Below are positions 23,371-34,710 of a stretch of 64,000 nucleotides of DNA, piece by piece. Within the stretch, counting starts at the first letter, position 1. Each line of letters opens with the position of its first letter. Position numbers and translations under genes: made by a program. Source of the stretch: Beta vulgaris subsp. vulgaris. Lineage: Eukaryota; Streptophyta; Magnoliopsida; Caryophyllales; Amaranthaceae. The stretch lies in assembly GCF_026745355.1 (NCBI RefSeq), contig NC_079203.1, positions 38,660,492-38,724,491 of the forward strand, read 5' to 3'. The notes under the pieces were generated by a model. That model saw only the letters and a program-made list of their open reading frames with translations. It searched no databases and was not told the DNA's origin.

Positions 23371-24100
23371 ACTATCTGTAAAAATCGAAAAACTTATCGC
23401 AAATATAAAAATCAAAATTATCAAATAAATTATAGAATTTTTTTCCTATTTGCAATCTTCTTATGTATAATGGGTGAGCTACTGTATGTATTATAAGATA
23501 AATATATTAGTTACGAAATCTAGGCCTAAATAACTTAATAGATTTTTAAAATTTAAAGTTATTTTAAGCCCATGTCCATTCTTTTTTTAAAAATAGAATT
23601 GTCAAATAAGTTATAGGAAGCTTTTCAAATTCGTAATCTTTATATATAGGTGTGTTATTAAGGATATCTATTTCAAGATAATTGTTCTAAATTTCATATG
23701 AATTTGAAGATTTAAAAAGTCTATTACTAATTATATCGTTATTCAATAACTTAATAAATCTTTGTAAGGGAAAGTTGTTTAAGTCTATATATTCAAAAGT
23801 TCCTTTAACAGTTAACTAATCATCTAGACAAAACTCATACTTGGTTTAAAGTGATTTGAAGTCATTGATAAATGATAATACCACAATCAACTTAGCTCAC
23901 AATGCAACTAATCTAAATTCTTTTTAAGTAAGAGATCAAAGTCTGTTTTATACCTTCATTAGCAACAAGACTGCTGAAATAAAAAATGAGTGGAATGAGA
24001 AATTTAAAGCATGCTAAATAGGAGCAACATGCAACAGTAAATAACAACTAAAGAATTCACTGTTAACACAACCAAACACGACAGACGAAGGAGGGCAATT
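23371..24100. other. AT-rich stretch, nothing recognised
   Basis: No gene or element end could be supported. Confidence 0.45.
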
Positions 24101-24485
24101 TTGTTTTTTAGTCCTTATTAAAAAACAAAAAAGTTCATTAATCAGTCAAATTCATATAACTTCACATAAAATCTAATAAGAATTAATATGCCCGGATAAG
24201 ATCAAACAAAGTCAGTTCAGCAAAAAGAAGAAAAAATAAAGTTTAACGTACTCATAAAATACGGTATAATAAATTCATATTTGTTCAAATAAATTTGCTT
24301 AAGATCTTATATAATGACTAATAAGTTCAAAAGAGTAGGTTTATTTCCAAATTGTAAGAAAATCGATTGATTATATTATTGAGACATTTACGCAATCCTA
24401 CTAATCATACTATATAAGTTTAAATAGTCATAAGGGGAAACTCGACATGCTGAATTTCCTTATATATAATATTTAGATAGCAACA
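24100..24485 (+). repeat. Dispersed repeat, copy of 27150-27525
   Basis: A diverged direct copy of about 380 bp. It shares TCAGTCAAATTCATATAA, TTCACATAAAATCTAATAA, ACGTACTCATAAAATA and TTATATAATATTTAGAT with 27150-27525. Function and family are unknown. Confidence 0.7.
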
Positions 24486-24869
24486 GTAGTAATACTCCCT
24501 CCATTTCTTTTTCTTCTATACACTTTCCTTTTTGATATGTTTCTTTTTAATCTAATATTTTTTGCATAATTTATTTTTGATAACATGTTTCAGCTACTTT
24601 CTCCTCTTTTTCGATCAATATCATCTACTTTTAAATATTTTAACCCATATTTAGTTGCTCTCTCACTCTCTCACTTTTTAAGATCTCTTCAGACCTTTTC
24701 AATTTGAGTTTTCAGTTTCTCATTTTATTTGTTTATATGCATATATTAAAATTCAAATTTCTATATAAATAGGTATATTAGGATAAATTTGCTCAGCAAA
24801 AGATGAAGTCGATCGATACACAAGCACGGTATGGTTCACCTCAGCAAAAGGTGTTGCATTTAAAATGAA

Positions 24870-24932
24870 GCTAGAACAAAACCTCATTGATACTTACTCA
24901 GGAGAAGGTTGGAAAGGTTAGAGGTACCGGAA
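24870..24932 (+). pseudogene. Possible PHD/homeobox gene fragment
   Basis: One frame reads KLEQNLIDTYSGEGWKG before a stop. This resembles, from memory, the conserved stretch before the PHD finger in HAT3.1/PRH-type plant homeodomain proteins (EQNLIDAYSxEGWKGQ). Nothing else of such a gene was found nearby, so it would be a captured or stranded exon piece. The match is short and could not be searched. Confidence 0.35.
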
Positions 24933-26190
24933 GAATCTTACATTTCTTCGCTGAACATTTGATTTTGTGATTGGAGGGAGATAAGCCACCTAGGCCCATC
25001 TTGCATATGTATGTCCTGGATCAGTTAGTATGTATGCATGTATATTACTTTATAATCAATTCTGGATATATGCACAAAGCTCTGTGAATGACCACTCTAT
25101 TTAATCCTGCCTCTGTCTTTAATTTCGAGCTTTTGTTCAGGAATGGAAACATATTCATAAATATTATTAACTGTATTAAATTTTTTCTAACTAAAAGTAA
25201 CGAAGAAATGAAATGGTGGAGGTGACTAGCTTCCTTCTAACTTATTAATGGAAGTTAAAGAGAATTTAAGAGAGAAAAATAGAAATGAAATGTTTAAGAG
25301 AGATGGAATAGTTAGTGTAGGAAAGGATGAGAATGTTTGCATGTGGCTAATGATTCACAAATATAATTCGATCAAATTGTTTTTTTTTGTAATTAATTAA
25401 TCCTGTCTCCTCCCCATCATATTTTGTCTATATGCAATTCATGCTAATTTAACTATATTTGTGAGTAGCTTATTTTGCTTCACAAATATAACTCAAACTA
25501 ATTGCATACTCTTCCTTGAACATAGCCTACTGCTAATCTTATGTAACTATCTTTACTTAGTCTTCTATTATATTCTATATCCTAGATATAATTGTAGATT
25601 CCTACTTTATCTTTTGTAATTATCTCTATCATTTGTAACTATCCTACGTAGTGGTATGTTGTACTATATTCTATATATCCTAGATAGCAGTATGTTGTAT
25701 TATACTACTATATAGTATGTCGATGTAAATTGTAATATATCATTATACAATTATCATTTACAGAAATTTACCCAAGCATTTCTAATGATATAGTTCATCA
25801 TTTTTTTGATAAGAATTATATAGTTCATGATTATCTTATGGGAAAAAAAAGTAAAGTCATTCTATTAGTATTGTAATTTCATATAATTATATTAACAAAT
25901 TTTTTGTGTTTATTTATTTTTCTTTTCAATCATACAAATGATAGTCAGATTACAACTATCGAAGCATACATACGAAATTGCTTTTTGTTTGTTTTTCTTT
26001 TAAATTGAATTCTAGCCAGCTAATGTGCTACAAGAAAAAAACGACACCACATTTTAATAAGTTAAGTTCAACAAAAATAAGTTACGTTCAACAAAAATAA
26101 GTTAAAGTCAGTAAAAACAAGTTAAGTTAAGCAAAATAAAGCTGAAAGAACAGAGTCTTAACATGACGATATTGTACCATATCAAAAAAG
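24933..26190. other. AT-rich stretch, nothing recognised
   Basis: No gene found. A short direct repeat of AAGTTAAGTTCAACAAAAAT-type units lies at about 26058-26140. Confidence 0.45.
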
Positions 26191-26197
26191 ACATATA

Positions 26198-26288
26198 CTT
26201 CTTCGTTATGAAATAAATGAAAACACTAATCTCTTTCATATGAGATTTTTTTTATAGGAGTATTTCACTTATTTCAGAACGGAGGAAG
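26198..26288. mobile_element. Short Stowaway-like MITE
   Basis: The arms CTTCTTCGTTATGAAATAA and, from the other strand, CTTCCTCCGTTCTGAAATAA are flanked by TA (26196-26197 and 26289-26290). At only 91 bp it is nearly all palindrome. Confidence 0.75.
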
Positions 26289-26520
26289 TATATGATTAAT
26301 ATAATAGATGACTCAAAATTCAAAAAAAAATGGTATTAGGATACATGACATGAAGTATCTACATCATATTATTATTTACCAAAATGTCAATCTATAAAGG
26401 GGATTTTTTGAGATATTTTACCAAAAGATTTATATTATAAAAACTATAATTTCATATTTTATATTTTAAAAAATAATTTTGCATTATGCATGGGTCTAAA
26501 ACTTTTTGATTCATCTTTAA

Positions 26521-26523
26521 TTA

Positions 26524-26576
<53 letters not shown>

Positions 26577-26577
26577 T
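26521..26577. repeat. (TA)n microsatellite
   Basis: A TA run of about 57 bp with a single CA interruption. Confidence 0.95.
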
Positions 26578-26765
26578 ACTTTGTTGTGGGTACATGTATT
26601 TATGAGAGTAGAAAATATAATAATACAAATAGATATTTGGGAGTTATGGTAAGAAGATATATGAAAAAAATAAAAGGTAGTATTGGTAATTTTGGTTGGT
26701 CATGATTACTTAATAAAGAAATGTATCAAGTGAAAAGAGACTAATATTATTGAAATATGTAACAA

Positions 26766-27850
26766 GTAAATGTCTCAAGGATTGCAAAAGTTATAAGTGT
26801 TAGTTCAACAACAATTAATTATCACGAATATATTTTATTTTAGATAACACGCGCGATATTCAATCAATAATGTGTACACCAACATCAGACGGGTTAATTA
26901 TTACTATATCACAAAAGAGAGGGGTTGATAGACTACGAAATTCGGGAGCGGTAATAGTTGCATTAACGAGTGCCAGTAATAGTGCAAATTGTCATTTTAT
27001 CTGAACCTCTTAATGAAGTAATGGGTTAAGCGGATATCTTTTCATTAGATAGGTTGAACTAGAGTGTTAGAAAATCTAATAAATGGTTTGACAAACTTAA
27101 ATAAATTAAAAGAACAACCAAAGTGGTACAGAATACGATACAATACCATTATATTTATTTATTTTTATCCTCATTAAAAACAATTTTTTTAAATAAATTC
27201 AGTCAAATTCATATAAGTTCACATAAAATCTAATAAAAATTAATAGTTTGGATAAGTTTAAAAAATCAGTTTAGCAAAAATAAGTAAAAAATAAAGTTCG
27301 ACGTACTCATAAAATAAGGTCTAATCAATTCGTATAATTTTGTTCAAATAAATTCGATTAAGGTTTAATAATGATTAATAAGTTCAAAAGGTAGGTTTAT
27401 TTCAAATGTAAGAAATCGTATTTTATTAAGAAATTTAAGCAATCATATTAATACTATATAAGTTAAAACATTCATAAATCCAAACTTGATTGTAGAATTT
27501 CTTATATAATATTTAGATGTACAAAGTTATAATACAACAAGATTGCAAAAGCTATAAGTGTTAGTTCAACAACAATTAATTGTCACAATATTTTTTATTA
27601 GATAACATGCGCGATGTTCAGTCAATGAGTGTACCGAACATCATATGGGTTAATTGATACTATATCAAAAAAGATGTTGAGACGACTACGAAATTCGGAG
27701 CGTAATACTTGCATTAAGAGTGCAAGTAATAGTGCAAATTTCATTTTATCTGAACCTCAACTCTTACAAAACAATGTGGTTAACCAATATTTTTTCATTA
27801 GATAGGTTGAACTATAGTGTTAATAAATCTAATAAATGGTTCGACATATT
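26766..27850 (+). repeat. Direct duplication, unit about 770 bp
   Basis: The blocks at 26766-27080 and 27538-27850 are diverged direct copies. Both run from GATTGCAAAAGYTATAAGTG through AACAACAATTAATT to TCATTAGATAGGTTGAACTA. Between them (27150-27525) lies a second block with a copy at 24100-24485. The order is therefore A-B-A, with another B 2.7 kb upstream. Indels are frequent and no protein is kept. Confidence 0.7.
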
Positions 27851-29160
27851 AACCATAACTTTTCTCTTCTTGATCATTATGTGGAATACTAAATGAGCTA
27901 TTGTCAAAATAAATATATTAACGTCATACTAGGAAAAAAGGAAGCTTATATTGACAAAATAACGTGAAAGGTTTTCAAATTCCTTTGATAGCTAGCAAGG
28001 AAGGAAAAATTTACCACATATATGTAGCTTTCTTACAATATTCTATATGTTTCGTATAATTGTAGAGATTGGCAGAAAATCGTAGTAAAGTAGGAGAGAC
28101 ATAAGGAGATCATTTAATAAATATTTTTATACATAGAACTCAAAATAATTATTTTGAAGTCATGACAGAATAATGTAAAAACAATCGAGTATAATTTAAC
28201 GGTACTTTATATGATATTCTATGATATTATCATTTTTCATAAATAAAGTATAATAATATTTTAAAATTAGGAGCAAAATTGATAATAAATTGGCCTTTAT
28301 CCATATAGGCATTAGGAAAGCATATAGTTTCCTACTTATGTGATTATTAAATTAAATCTAACAAAAATATAATTTTACTTATATTATTGCACACACATCT
28401 TGCCTTTTTATACCAAGGATTTTATATTATCCAAAATTATGTTATAATTATATGATGATTGGGACTTAGCATATTAGTTAATAAAAATTATACTATAATG
28501 TTCGAAAATCAAAATGTACTACTTAATGGAGAATTCAACTCTGGAAGGATGTATATAGAATTCAATCTATAGATATAATGAGCAAACCAGGGAAGGATGT
28601 ATCATCATATAGATTGAACTTCGTTTTTGAGCAAAGCCAAGTTCCAAATTATGCAAAAAAAAAATCATAACTTGCTTATGTAGCTTCCGTCAATCAAGGA
28701 AATAATTTGCATATATGATATAATTGACGTATTGCTTATTGACTAAAAAGGAAACAACAGTAAGAAATAAATTTATGTATGTTTTTAGGGAGTTGGGTTT
28801 ACATACAACATTTATTTTTGAAAATATAACTTTTTTTTTAATAATTCATTTACCGAATTAAAAATTATAAGGATCTATCATATGTTGATGCGTGATCAAG
28901 GGCATTTTGCAAAAAAAAAAAACATAAGACATTTTTCATGCAGCTTGATTTTTTGCCACATATATGCCATGTCAGTTAAAAATATATTTAGGGAACTCTT
29001 TGAATCTCAACAAGAGAAAAGATAGGCAACTATTAAGTTAAATAAAGTTAGGAGTTAATTAGGTGATAGTTAAATAAGATATATTAAGAAAATAATATGA
29101 GAGAGTAGTTATACTTATTATTCGAAATAAGTCATAAGTCATAAGTCAAAATCGTATAAC
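27851..29160. other. AT-rich stretch, nothing recognised
   Basis: No gene or element end could be supported. Confidence 0.45.
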
Positions 29161-29167
29161 ACATTTA

Positions 29168-29850
29168 GTGGCGGATTGGATTTTACAGCTGGTGAGTCAC
29201 CACCGTCAACAAAATGTCAATCAATAATCAATATATGATTTAAAACTTCATAAAAAGTTTCACTCTGTAAGTAATACTCCGATCAATTTTTCGAGATTTA
29301 AACCATATTCATAAAAAATGTGTAAAAACCATAATAAAATTAAAGACGAACTAATACAAGATACTCAAACACAAGTTTCAAATATAAAACTAAAGATTAG
29401 CTAATTTCAAGCCAATGGGTACATTAGTACCACAACTTGAAGTTCTTCACCACACCCATCTAAACTTTTCTAATTTTATTAATTAAAACTCAGTAGGATA
29501 CATTACCTCCTTGCAAATTAACAAAAACTCATCAACAAATTACAAAATCAACAAAAAATTATATGCAAAGTGAATGAAAAAAAGGATACATATAGATTAT
29601 TGCAAACAATGGTGTCCACTGGGTGGCCTAATGCAATGATGGTGCAAGGCAACAATATAGGGAGGTGAGAGGACTATAGGTATAGGAATAAAAGTGGCTC
29701 AATGGCTGAGTACGAGATGTGGTCAAATTGTGTGATCTAATCTAATCCTTTAAATGAATGTAGGCAAAGCGAAAAAATTCAATCAATTTTTTTTAAAAGA
29801 TTAATAATGGGTCACGTGATCCACAATGATATTATAAATACATGCATGAT
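29168..29850. mobile_element. Decayed hAT relative of 6279-7346
   Basis: The left part AGTGGCGGATTGGATTTTACAG and the right part AATGGGTCACGTGATCCAC match the ends and subterminal GGGTCAC blocks of the hAT at 6279-7346. The last bases of the right end are missing and no TSD is left. Confidence 0.5.
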
Positions 29851-29934
29851 TATAAAACTTAAAATCACAAGATACTATTTATAAAATGATTTACGAAAGA
29901 CAACATAAAATCTTAAATTTATGGAACAAAATTT

Positions 29935-29960
29935 CCCGTACAATTTGCACGGGTCTAATA
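29935..29960 (+). mobile_element. Helitron 3' terminus, decayed
   Basis: A hairpin CCCGTACAA-T-TTGCACGGG (29935-29953, one mismatch) is followed directly by TCTAAT. It is a close relative of the intact end at 30984-31014. The element to its left could not be bounded. Confidence 0.5.
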
Positions 29961-30472
29961 GCAAATTAAAATTTACAATTTATGTATATACTTATTTTTT
30001 TATTCCTAACTTTTATATCATCTATTTATAGATGAACGGGTTAAATATTTTCAACCTGTTTTTGGAAAAATAACATAAAATCTTAAATTTATAAAAGAAA
30101 AAACTCCACATGCAGCCGCAGGGTATACAAATAAAATTATGACTAAGTGGGCAGCTACCAGTGGGTGGCCAAATATGATGCATCGGTGGTGCAAGAAGGT
30201 AGAATAAGACTTCCATAAGTGGTTGTTGAAGCCGGCGTATGGCTGAGTGTTATTAGTGGTGCGAATTGTGATTTTATCTGAGACTTTATGTGAAGTAATA
30301 TATGATCCATCATGGCATTAACTACATAGCTACTGAACACACGGGTTATAAGTCAGTTTCTTAAATAATCCCAATACATGATTATGAAATCTATTAGCAC
30401 AAGTTAATATTCACCACCATGATTTTTGGACAAACTTCTTAAAATCTTCAATTTATAAGACAAAACATTTCT

Positions 30473-30487
30473 CGTGCAGTATGCACG
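30473..30487 (+). mobile_element. Helitron-type 3' hairpin at a junction
   Basis: The perfect stem CGTGCA-GTA-TGCACG follows an AAAATCTTCAATTTATAAGA block that also precedes the terminus at 29935. It lies exactly where the helicase remnant begins, which suggests a recombination or nesting joint. Confidence 0.4.
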
Positions 30488-30846
30488 ATGCAAGGGAAGT
30501 TACTGTTATTTCCAGAAGCAATGTCGGAGAAAAAATATTTATGCAAAGAATGACACTGATCCCGTCTGACTTCACTAAATTTCATATCAGATTTCAGATA
30601 CGGCAATTTCCTTTAATTACTGTTTTATTTTGCTGTTATTATCAAAGAAATTCAAGGACAAATTAAACTTTATCTCATGTAGGCATGTATCTTTCGATAC
30701 CTGTTTTCAGCCATGGAGAATTTTATGTTGTCGTTTCAAGAGTCATGAGCAAAAAAGGTCTCAAGATCCTTTTGTTGGATGAAGAACATTATTTGCGTGC
30801 AAATACGCCAGATGTAGTTTACAAGGAAGTGTTCGCGAACATATAA
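30481..30846 (+). pseudogene. Helitron helicase (RepHel) C-terminal remnant 2
   Basis: Across two or three frameshifts the translation reads SNVGEKIFMQRMTLIPSD, then FQIRQFPL, a damaged NKSQGQ block, then HVGMYLSIPVFSHGEFYVVV and SRVMSKKGLKIL, ending DVVYKEVFANI and TAA near 30846. This follows the order of the last motifs of Pif1-like Helitron helicases: the RxQFP block, motif V/VI with SHG-YV-SRV, and the VYKEV tail. RepHel proteins nick and unwind DNA for rolling-circle transposition. This copy is dead: frames are broken and the Rep and upstream helicase parts are absent. It lies just upstream of an intact Helitron 3' end, as expected for the last exon of an autonomous element. Confidence 0.8.
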
Positions 30847-30983
30847 ATTGATTTGAAAATTTCATTTGTAATTTTTGTTCATCACCACTCATACTTTATG
30901 TTTTATGATTTTGTGTAATATGGAAAGTTAAGTCAATGTTATTATGTGACTTTCTTTAAACATGTAATAAAATAATAAATACT

Positions 30984-31014
30984 CCCGTGCATCATGCACG
31001 GGTCCTAAAACTAG
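30984..31014 (+). mobile_element. Helitron 3' terminus, well preserved
   Basis: A perfect 8-bp stem CCCGTGCA-TCA-TGCACGGG (30984-31002) is followed after eight bases by CTAG (31011-31014) and T. This closes the element whose helicase remnant ends at about 30846. Its 5' end may be one of the TCTATACTATTATC copies near 17.5 kb, but nested changes prevent proof. Confidence 0.8.
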
Positions 31015-31169
31015 TCATCTATTTAAAGACGTGGACCCATCACCTTGATTGTGGATGGAAGATAGATATCTACTACTACAATCTTATTGCTATCCTCATC
31101 AAAATAAAAAGTGCTACTCAGTCATGCACCTCAAAATAAATGCAATATCTTGACTTTTGCACTATATAT

Positions 31170-31545
31170 CAATGTTGTTAAAATCGCGATTCTAGTTTGA
31201 ATCGAAAACAACCGTTCAGAATCGAATCGTAAAATCGAATCGTAGAATCGTAAGATTCTACAAACATGTATAATCAAGATATTGCACTCAATCTTCATTG
31301 AATATGCTAAAATTATAAATTAAAAGACCTAAAAATTGGAAAAAATAGTTGTTTACCCACTATATTGGCAATAACTAACAATATATCTCTTATTTTCTTT
31401 ATTAGCATGATTTAAACTTGCGAGGTTTTCGCTAGTCAACAAAAATGTATAGAATCGTCTAGAATCGCAAATCGAATGGTCTACCATATTTTGAATCGTA
31501 AAATCGTAAGATTTTAAGATTTGAATCGCGATTTTAATAACTTTG
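31170..31545. mobile_element. hAT MITE (CAATGTTGTTAAAATC ends)
   Basis: The ends CAATGTTGTTAAAATCGCG and, from the other strand, CAAAGTTATTAAAATCGCG are flanked by a perfect 8-bp TSD CTATATAT (31162-31169 and 31546-31553). AATCGTAAGATT-like words recur on both strands. It is a relative of 8597-9060. Confidence 0.88.
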
Positions 31546-31553
31546 CTATATAT

Positions 31554-32207
31554 ATTCATCACTTTGATCATATTTAGATACAAATATATAAAAGATGTGT
31601 TATTATAAATCTTGCGTTCCTAAATACGTGTTACATTCACTTTTCACGTAACTAAATGCGTTTCTTTGATCATTCTTTAGTTACTGACAAGTAAAAATAA
31701 TAGAAAGTTGATATATTGAAAGTATAAATAATTGAAACGAATCTAATAAGATCTCATTTAACTATGTTTGTGTTTATATAATAGAAAAAAATAGAGCCAA
31801 AGTTAATTGATGAACATTGTGAATATACTCAACGTAGTATTTATCTGGAAACGGAGGAAGTATAGGATATTTTGATATTTATATTAACGTATATTTTCAA
31901 CATATCAACATTTTATAATTGTTAAGTGGTATAAATGACCAAATTGTGCATTCACAAAAATGAAAGTCCAACTTTCGCATTTATTATGATGTAGATGAAA
32001 TATTATTAGCCTTTAAAATTAAGTAGATTTTTAAATTACAGTGATTTTGAATTCTTGGTTTACGAAGTATAAAAATTAATTTATTAATATATTAATTATA
32101 TATTTACTCACCAAGTTATAATTTTTCCATACTAATTATTTAACATCGTCAAATGTAAGACATGTAACAACTCAGAGCATCATCGGAATCCAGACCACTC
32201 ATTAGTA
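31554..32207. other. Intergenic, nothing recognised
   Basis: A lone Stowaway-like right end (ACGGAGGAAGTA) lies near 31851-31862 without a partner. Nothing else could be supported. Confidence 0.4.
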
Positions 32208-32216
32208 TAATTTAAA

Positions 32217-32391
32217 GGGTTATGCTATATGCATTCCTTAGGGTTGCATATAAGACATAAATACACTATTTAAAATGGAAATAAGTTATGAATTTATGAA
32301 ATTTTTTTGCATCAATCAATGTAATAAATGATCAATTAATTCATTTTTAGCTTCTTATATATGCAGCCCTTAAGGCTGCATAGCTTTTCCC
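32217..32391. mobile_element. MULE-type MITE, 9-bp TSD
   Basis: The arms GGGTTATGCTATATGCATTC and, from the other strand, GGGAAAAGCTATGCAGCC share GCATATAAGA further in. The flanks TAATTTAAA (32208-32216) and TATTTTAAA (32392-32400) form a 9-bp TSD with one mismatch. No coding capacity at 175 bp. Confidence 0.75.
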
Positions 32392-32554
32392 TATTTTAAA
32401 AACTAAAAATAAAATAGATTATATAAAAGGCGGACATATATTTGTTGATTTCAGCTTTGTTTACAACACTACTTCATCCATCCCTTATTAAACTCTTTTT
32501 TCCACCAAACCAAACTTTGTTAACTTAAGCTATAGATCTCATCAATACCAATAA

Positions 32555-32744
32555 AAGTTGGTTCAAGTGATAAGTAACTTGATGTCGGTTAAGGAAGGTA
32601 TCGAGTCGAGCCTCACATATGCATAAACTATTATTGGAAGACTCATCCACCCAAAGTAGGTATACGACACAGGTCCATCCAAATGTAGTTGGAGCTAAAC
32701 TGTAATGAACCGGGTGTACTATGCGGAAAAAAAAGGTTGGCTTG
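32555..32744 (+). mobile_element. tRNA-derived SINE, interrupted at its 3' TSD
   Basis: An A-box-like TGGTTCAAGTGATAAG and a B-box-like GGTATCGAGTCGAGCC lie about 28 bases apart, as in tRNA-derived plant SINEs. The likely TSD is ATACCAATAA: left copy 32545-32554, right copy 33546-33555. The right copy has been split from the SINE by the hAT at 32753. An A-rich run lies near 32727-32735. Confidence 0.5.
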
Positions 32745-32752
32745 ATACCAAT

Positions 32753-33545
32753 TAGAGATGGCAGTGGATCCTGGACCCGGATCCGTTTTTCCGGGTCTGG
32801 ATCCTAAAATTATGGACCCGTTGTATCCGGGTCGGATTCGGGCCCACTTGTCAGATCACAGATCTGGGTCCGGATCTGTACAATAGACCCGAACCTCGGA
32901 TCCGTAGATACGTTTTTTTTAAATCTCCACGTTGGGCTGGGCCTCCTGACCTCCTCTCCATTTTATTGTCCTAAGTCTTACTGTTCTGTTTATTTCCTCG
33001 AAGGCTTATTCCCTCCTCTCCACTGTTCTGAAACTCGTGCGTCCTGTGGCAGTAAACCCTAAGTCCCTAACTCCCTCCGGCCAGACCTTCGCGTTTCTCC
33101 ACCAATTCCGGCCCCGGTTTCTGCGCGTTCTCGATCCACCATTTCCGACAGCCAGTTCCTGCGCATTTCTCCACCGGTTCCGGGCTCCAATTTCTTAGGT
33201 CTTTCTCTCTCTTTCTCGAAGGCTTTGTTATACTTTTCGAATTTGATTTTTTTTTGTTATCTTTTTTCTTGTTATCTATTTTCTTGACATCTTTCTTGAT
33301 ATTGATGATTTTCTAGGGTTTTGATTTGGTATGATATGTTTAGGGTTTGTTATACTTTTCGAATTTGGTTTTTGATCGAGTCGGATCCGTTTTGGACCCG
33401 AATCCGTAGGATCCGTCGGATCTGGATCCGGTTCCATCTCTTTTAGATCCGTGGATCCAGGTCGGATCTAGATCCAGGGTTTGAAAACGGAACTGGATTC
33501 GGGTCCACCTGGACCCGGTCCAGATCCGACCCGTTGCCATCTCTA
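32753..33545. mobile_element. hAT element, TAGAGATGGCA ends
   Basis: Ends TAGAGATGGCAGTGG and, from the other strand, TAGAGATGGCAACGG, with a perfect 8-bp TSD ATACCAAT (32745-32752 and 33546-33553). Subterminal zones are dense in GGATCC and GGACCCGG words. The centre (about 32980-33200) is a CT/GC-rich stretch with two diverged TTCTCCACCRRTTCCGG units. It looks like a captured gene leader; no donor was recognised and no transposase is present. Confidence 0.9.
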
Positions 33546-33555
33546 ATACCAATAA

Positions 33556-34700
33556 TCCAATATACCATAGTTTAAGCTCAGCCTGGAACGGCTCGCACCC
33601 AAATCAACGAGCTATAAGAAGGTTGGCTTGAGTAGTTGAGTAGATAACGTCCAGATTCAATGAACCTTGGTTTTTGACCCAATTTGTCTCCCAACATGTC
33701 AAACGTACGTTTCAAAGATTTTGTGGTACTAACAATCAGCTATTAAGGGTACTATTAACACTGACAATTGACAAATTAGGCGGATTGGAAATAAAGTCCA
33801 TACATATGGAAAATTTGAAACTACAGAAGATATGTCTAGGTTCATTGAATATCTTGTGCTGTCTCCTGCCTTCCTAAAACTTCAAATTTTATTTTGGAAT
33901 TACTTAAAGTAATTTTGTACTTAAATTCAAACTTTTATCTTAAATTACTTTCACTTGTTGACTCTGACAAAACTCTATTTGAAAAACACTTTAAAAATTT
34001 ATGAATAATAATTTTTGACTTTAAGAGATTACTTCATTGTAAAATAAGATTACAGTTAGAAAATGTGCACATTACATATTTAGCATATATTGAACATTCA
34101 TTTTGTTTTGTTTTCACCATGACCTTATGACGTAGTAAAGTCGTAAGGAAATGGATGCTACTAAACTAAACTTAATTTCTTGCATGAATCTCATTTATTT
34201 TCTTACCTTCTATAATATGTCACATATTTAAATACAGTGGTATAGTAAAATTATGGAATCAATTTAAGTAGTACATGATAATACTCCTAGTTAGTTTACA
34301 TATAAGTACCATAATCTCTCAGGATCAACTAGGGAAGTAGAGAATTTTATGTTGTATCATACTTAATTCTTGACCTTTTAATAATTATAATAGTAATAAT
34401 AATATTATTATTATTATTTCTTCAAAAGCAAGGGAATTGTGTTTTTTTTTCCTCCCTCTAAAAATGATTATTCTGTCTTGTTGTTACTTTTCATTAATGG
34501 TTATGTATCTCTATCGAATATTATACTTTGATTTTATCCTATTGTTCTACAACATGTTGCCATATTGGTAAATGAGCAAGATATCACGTGCCTTATTCTT
34601 CTGCCGATTCTAATGGATTATGTCACGTGCATAAAGCTTATGAGCTGAATCGGGTTAGATAAAGATTCGTGTACGTACATATGATATTGTGGCTCCATAA
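33556..34700. other. AT-rich stretch, nothing recognised
   Basis: No gene found. A small (TAATAATAT)n run lies near 34379-34412. Confidence 0.45.
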
Positions 34701-34710
34701 TATGTAAATA

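Noticed and set aside
24491..24530. Stowaway left end ACTCCCTCCATTTC
   Set aside because: No matching inverted right end could be found downstream.
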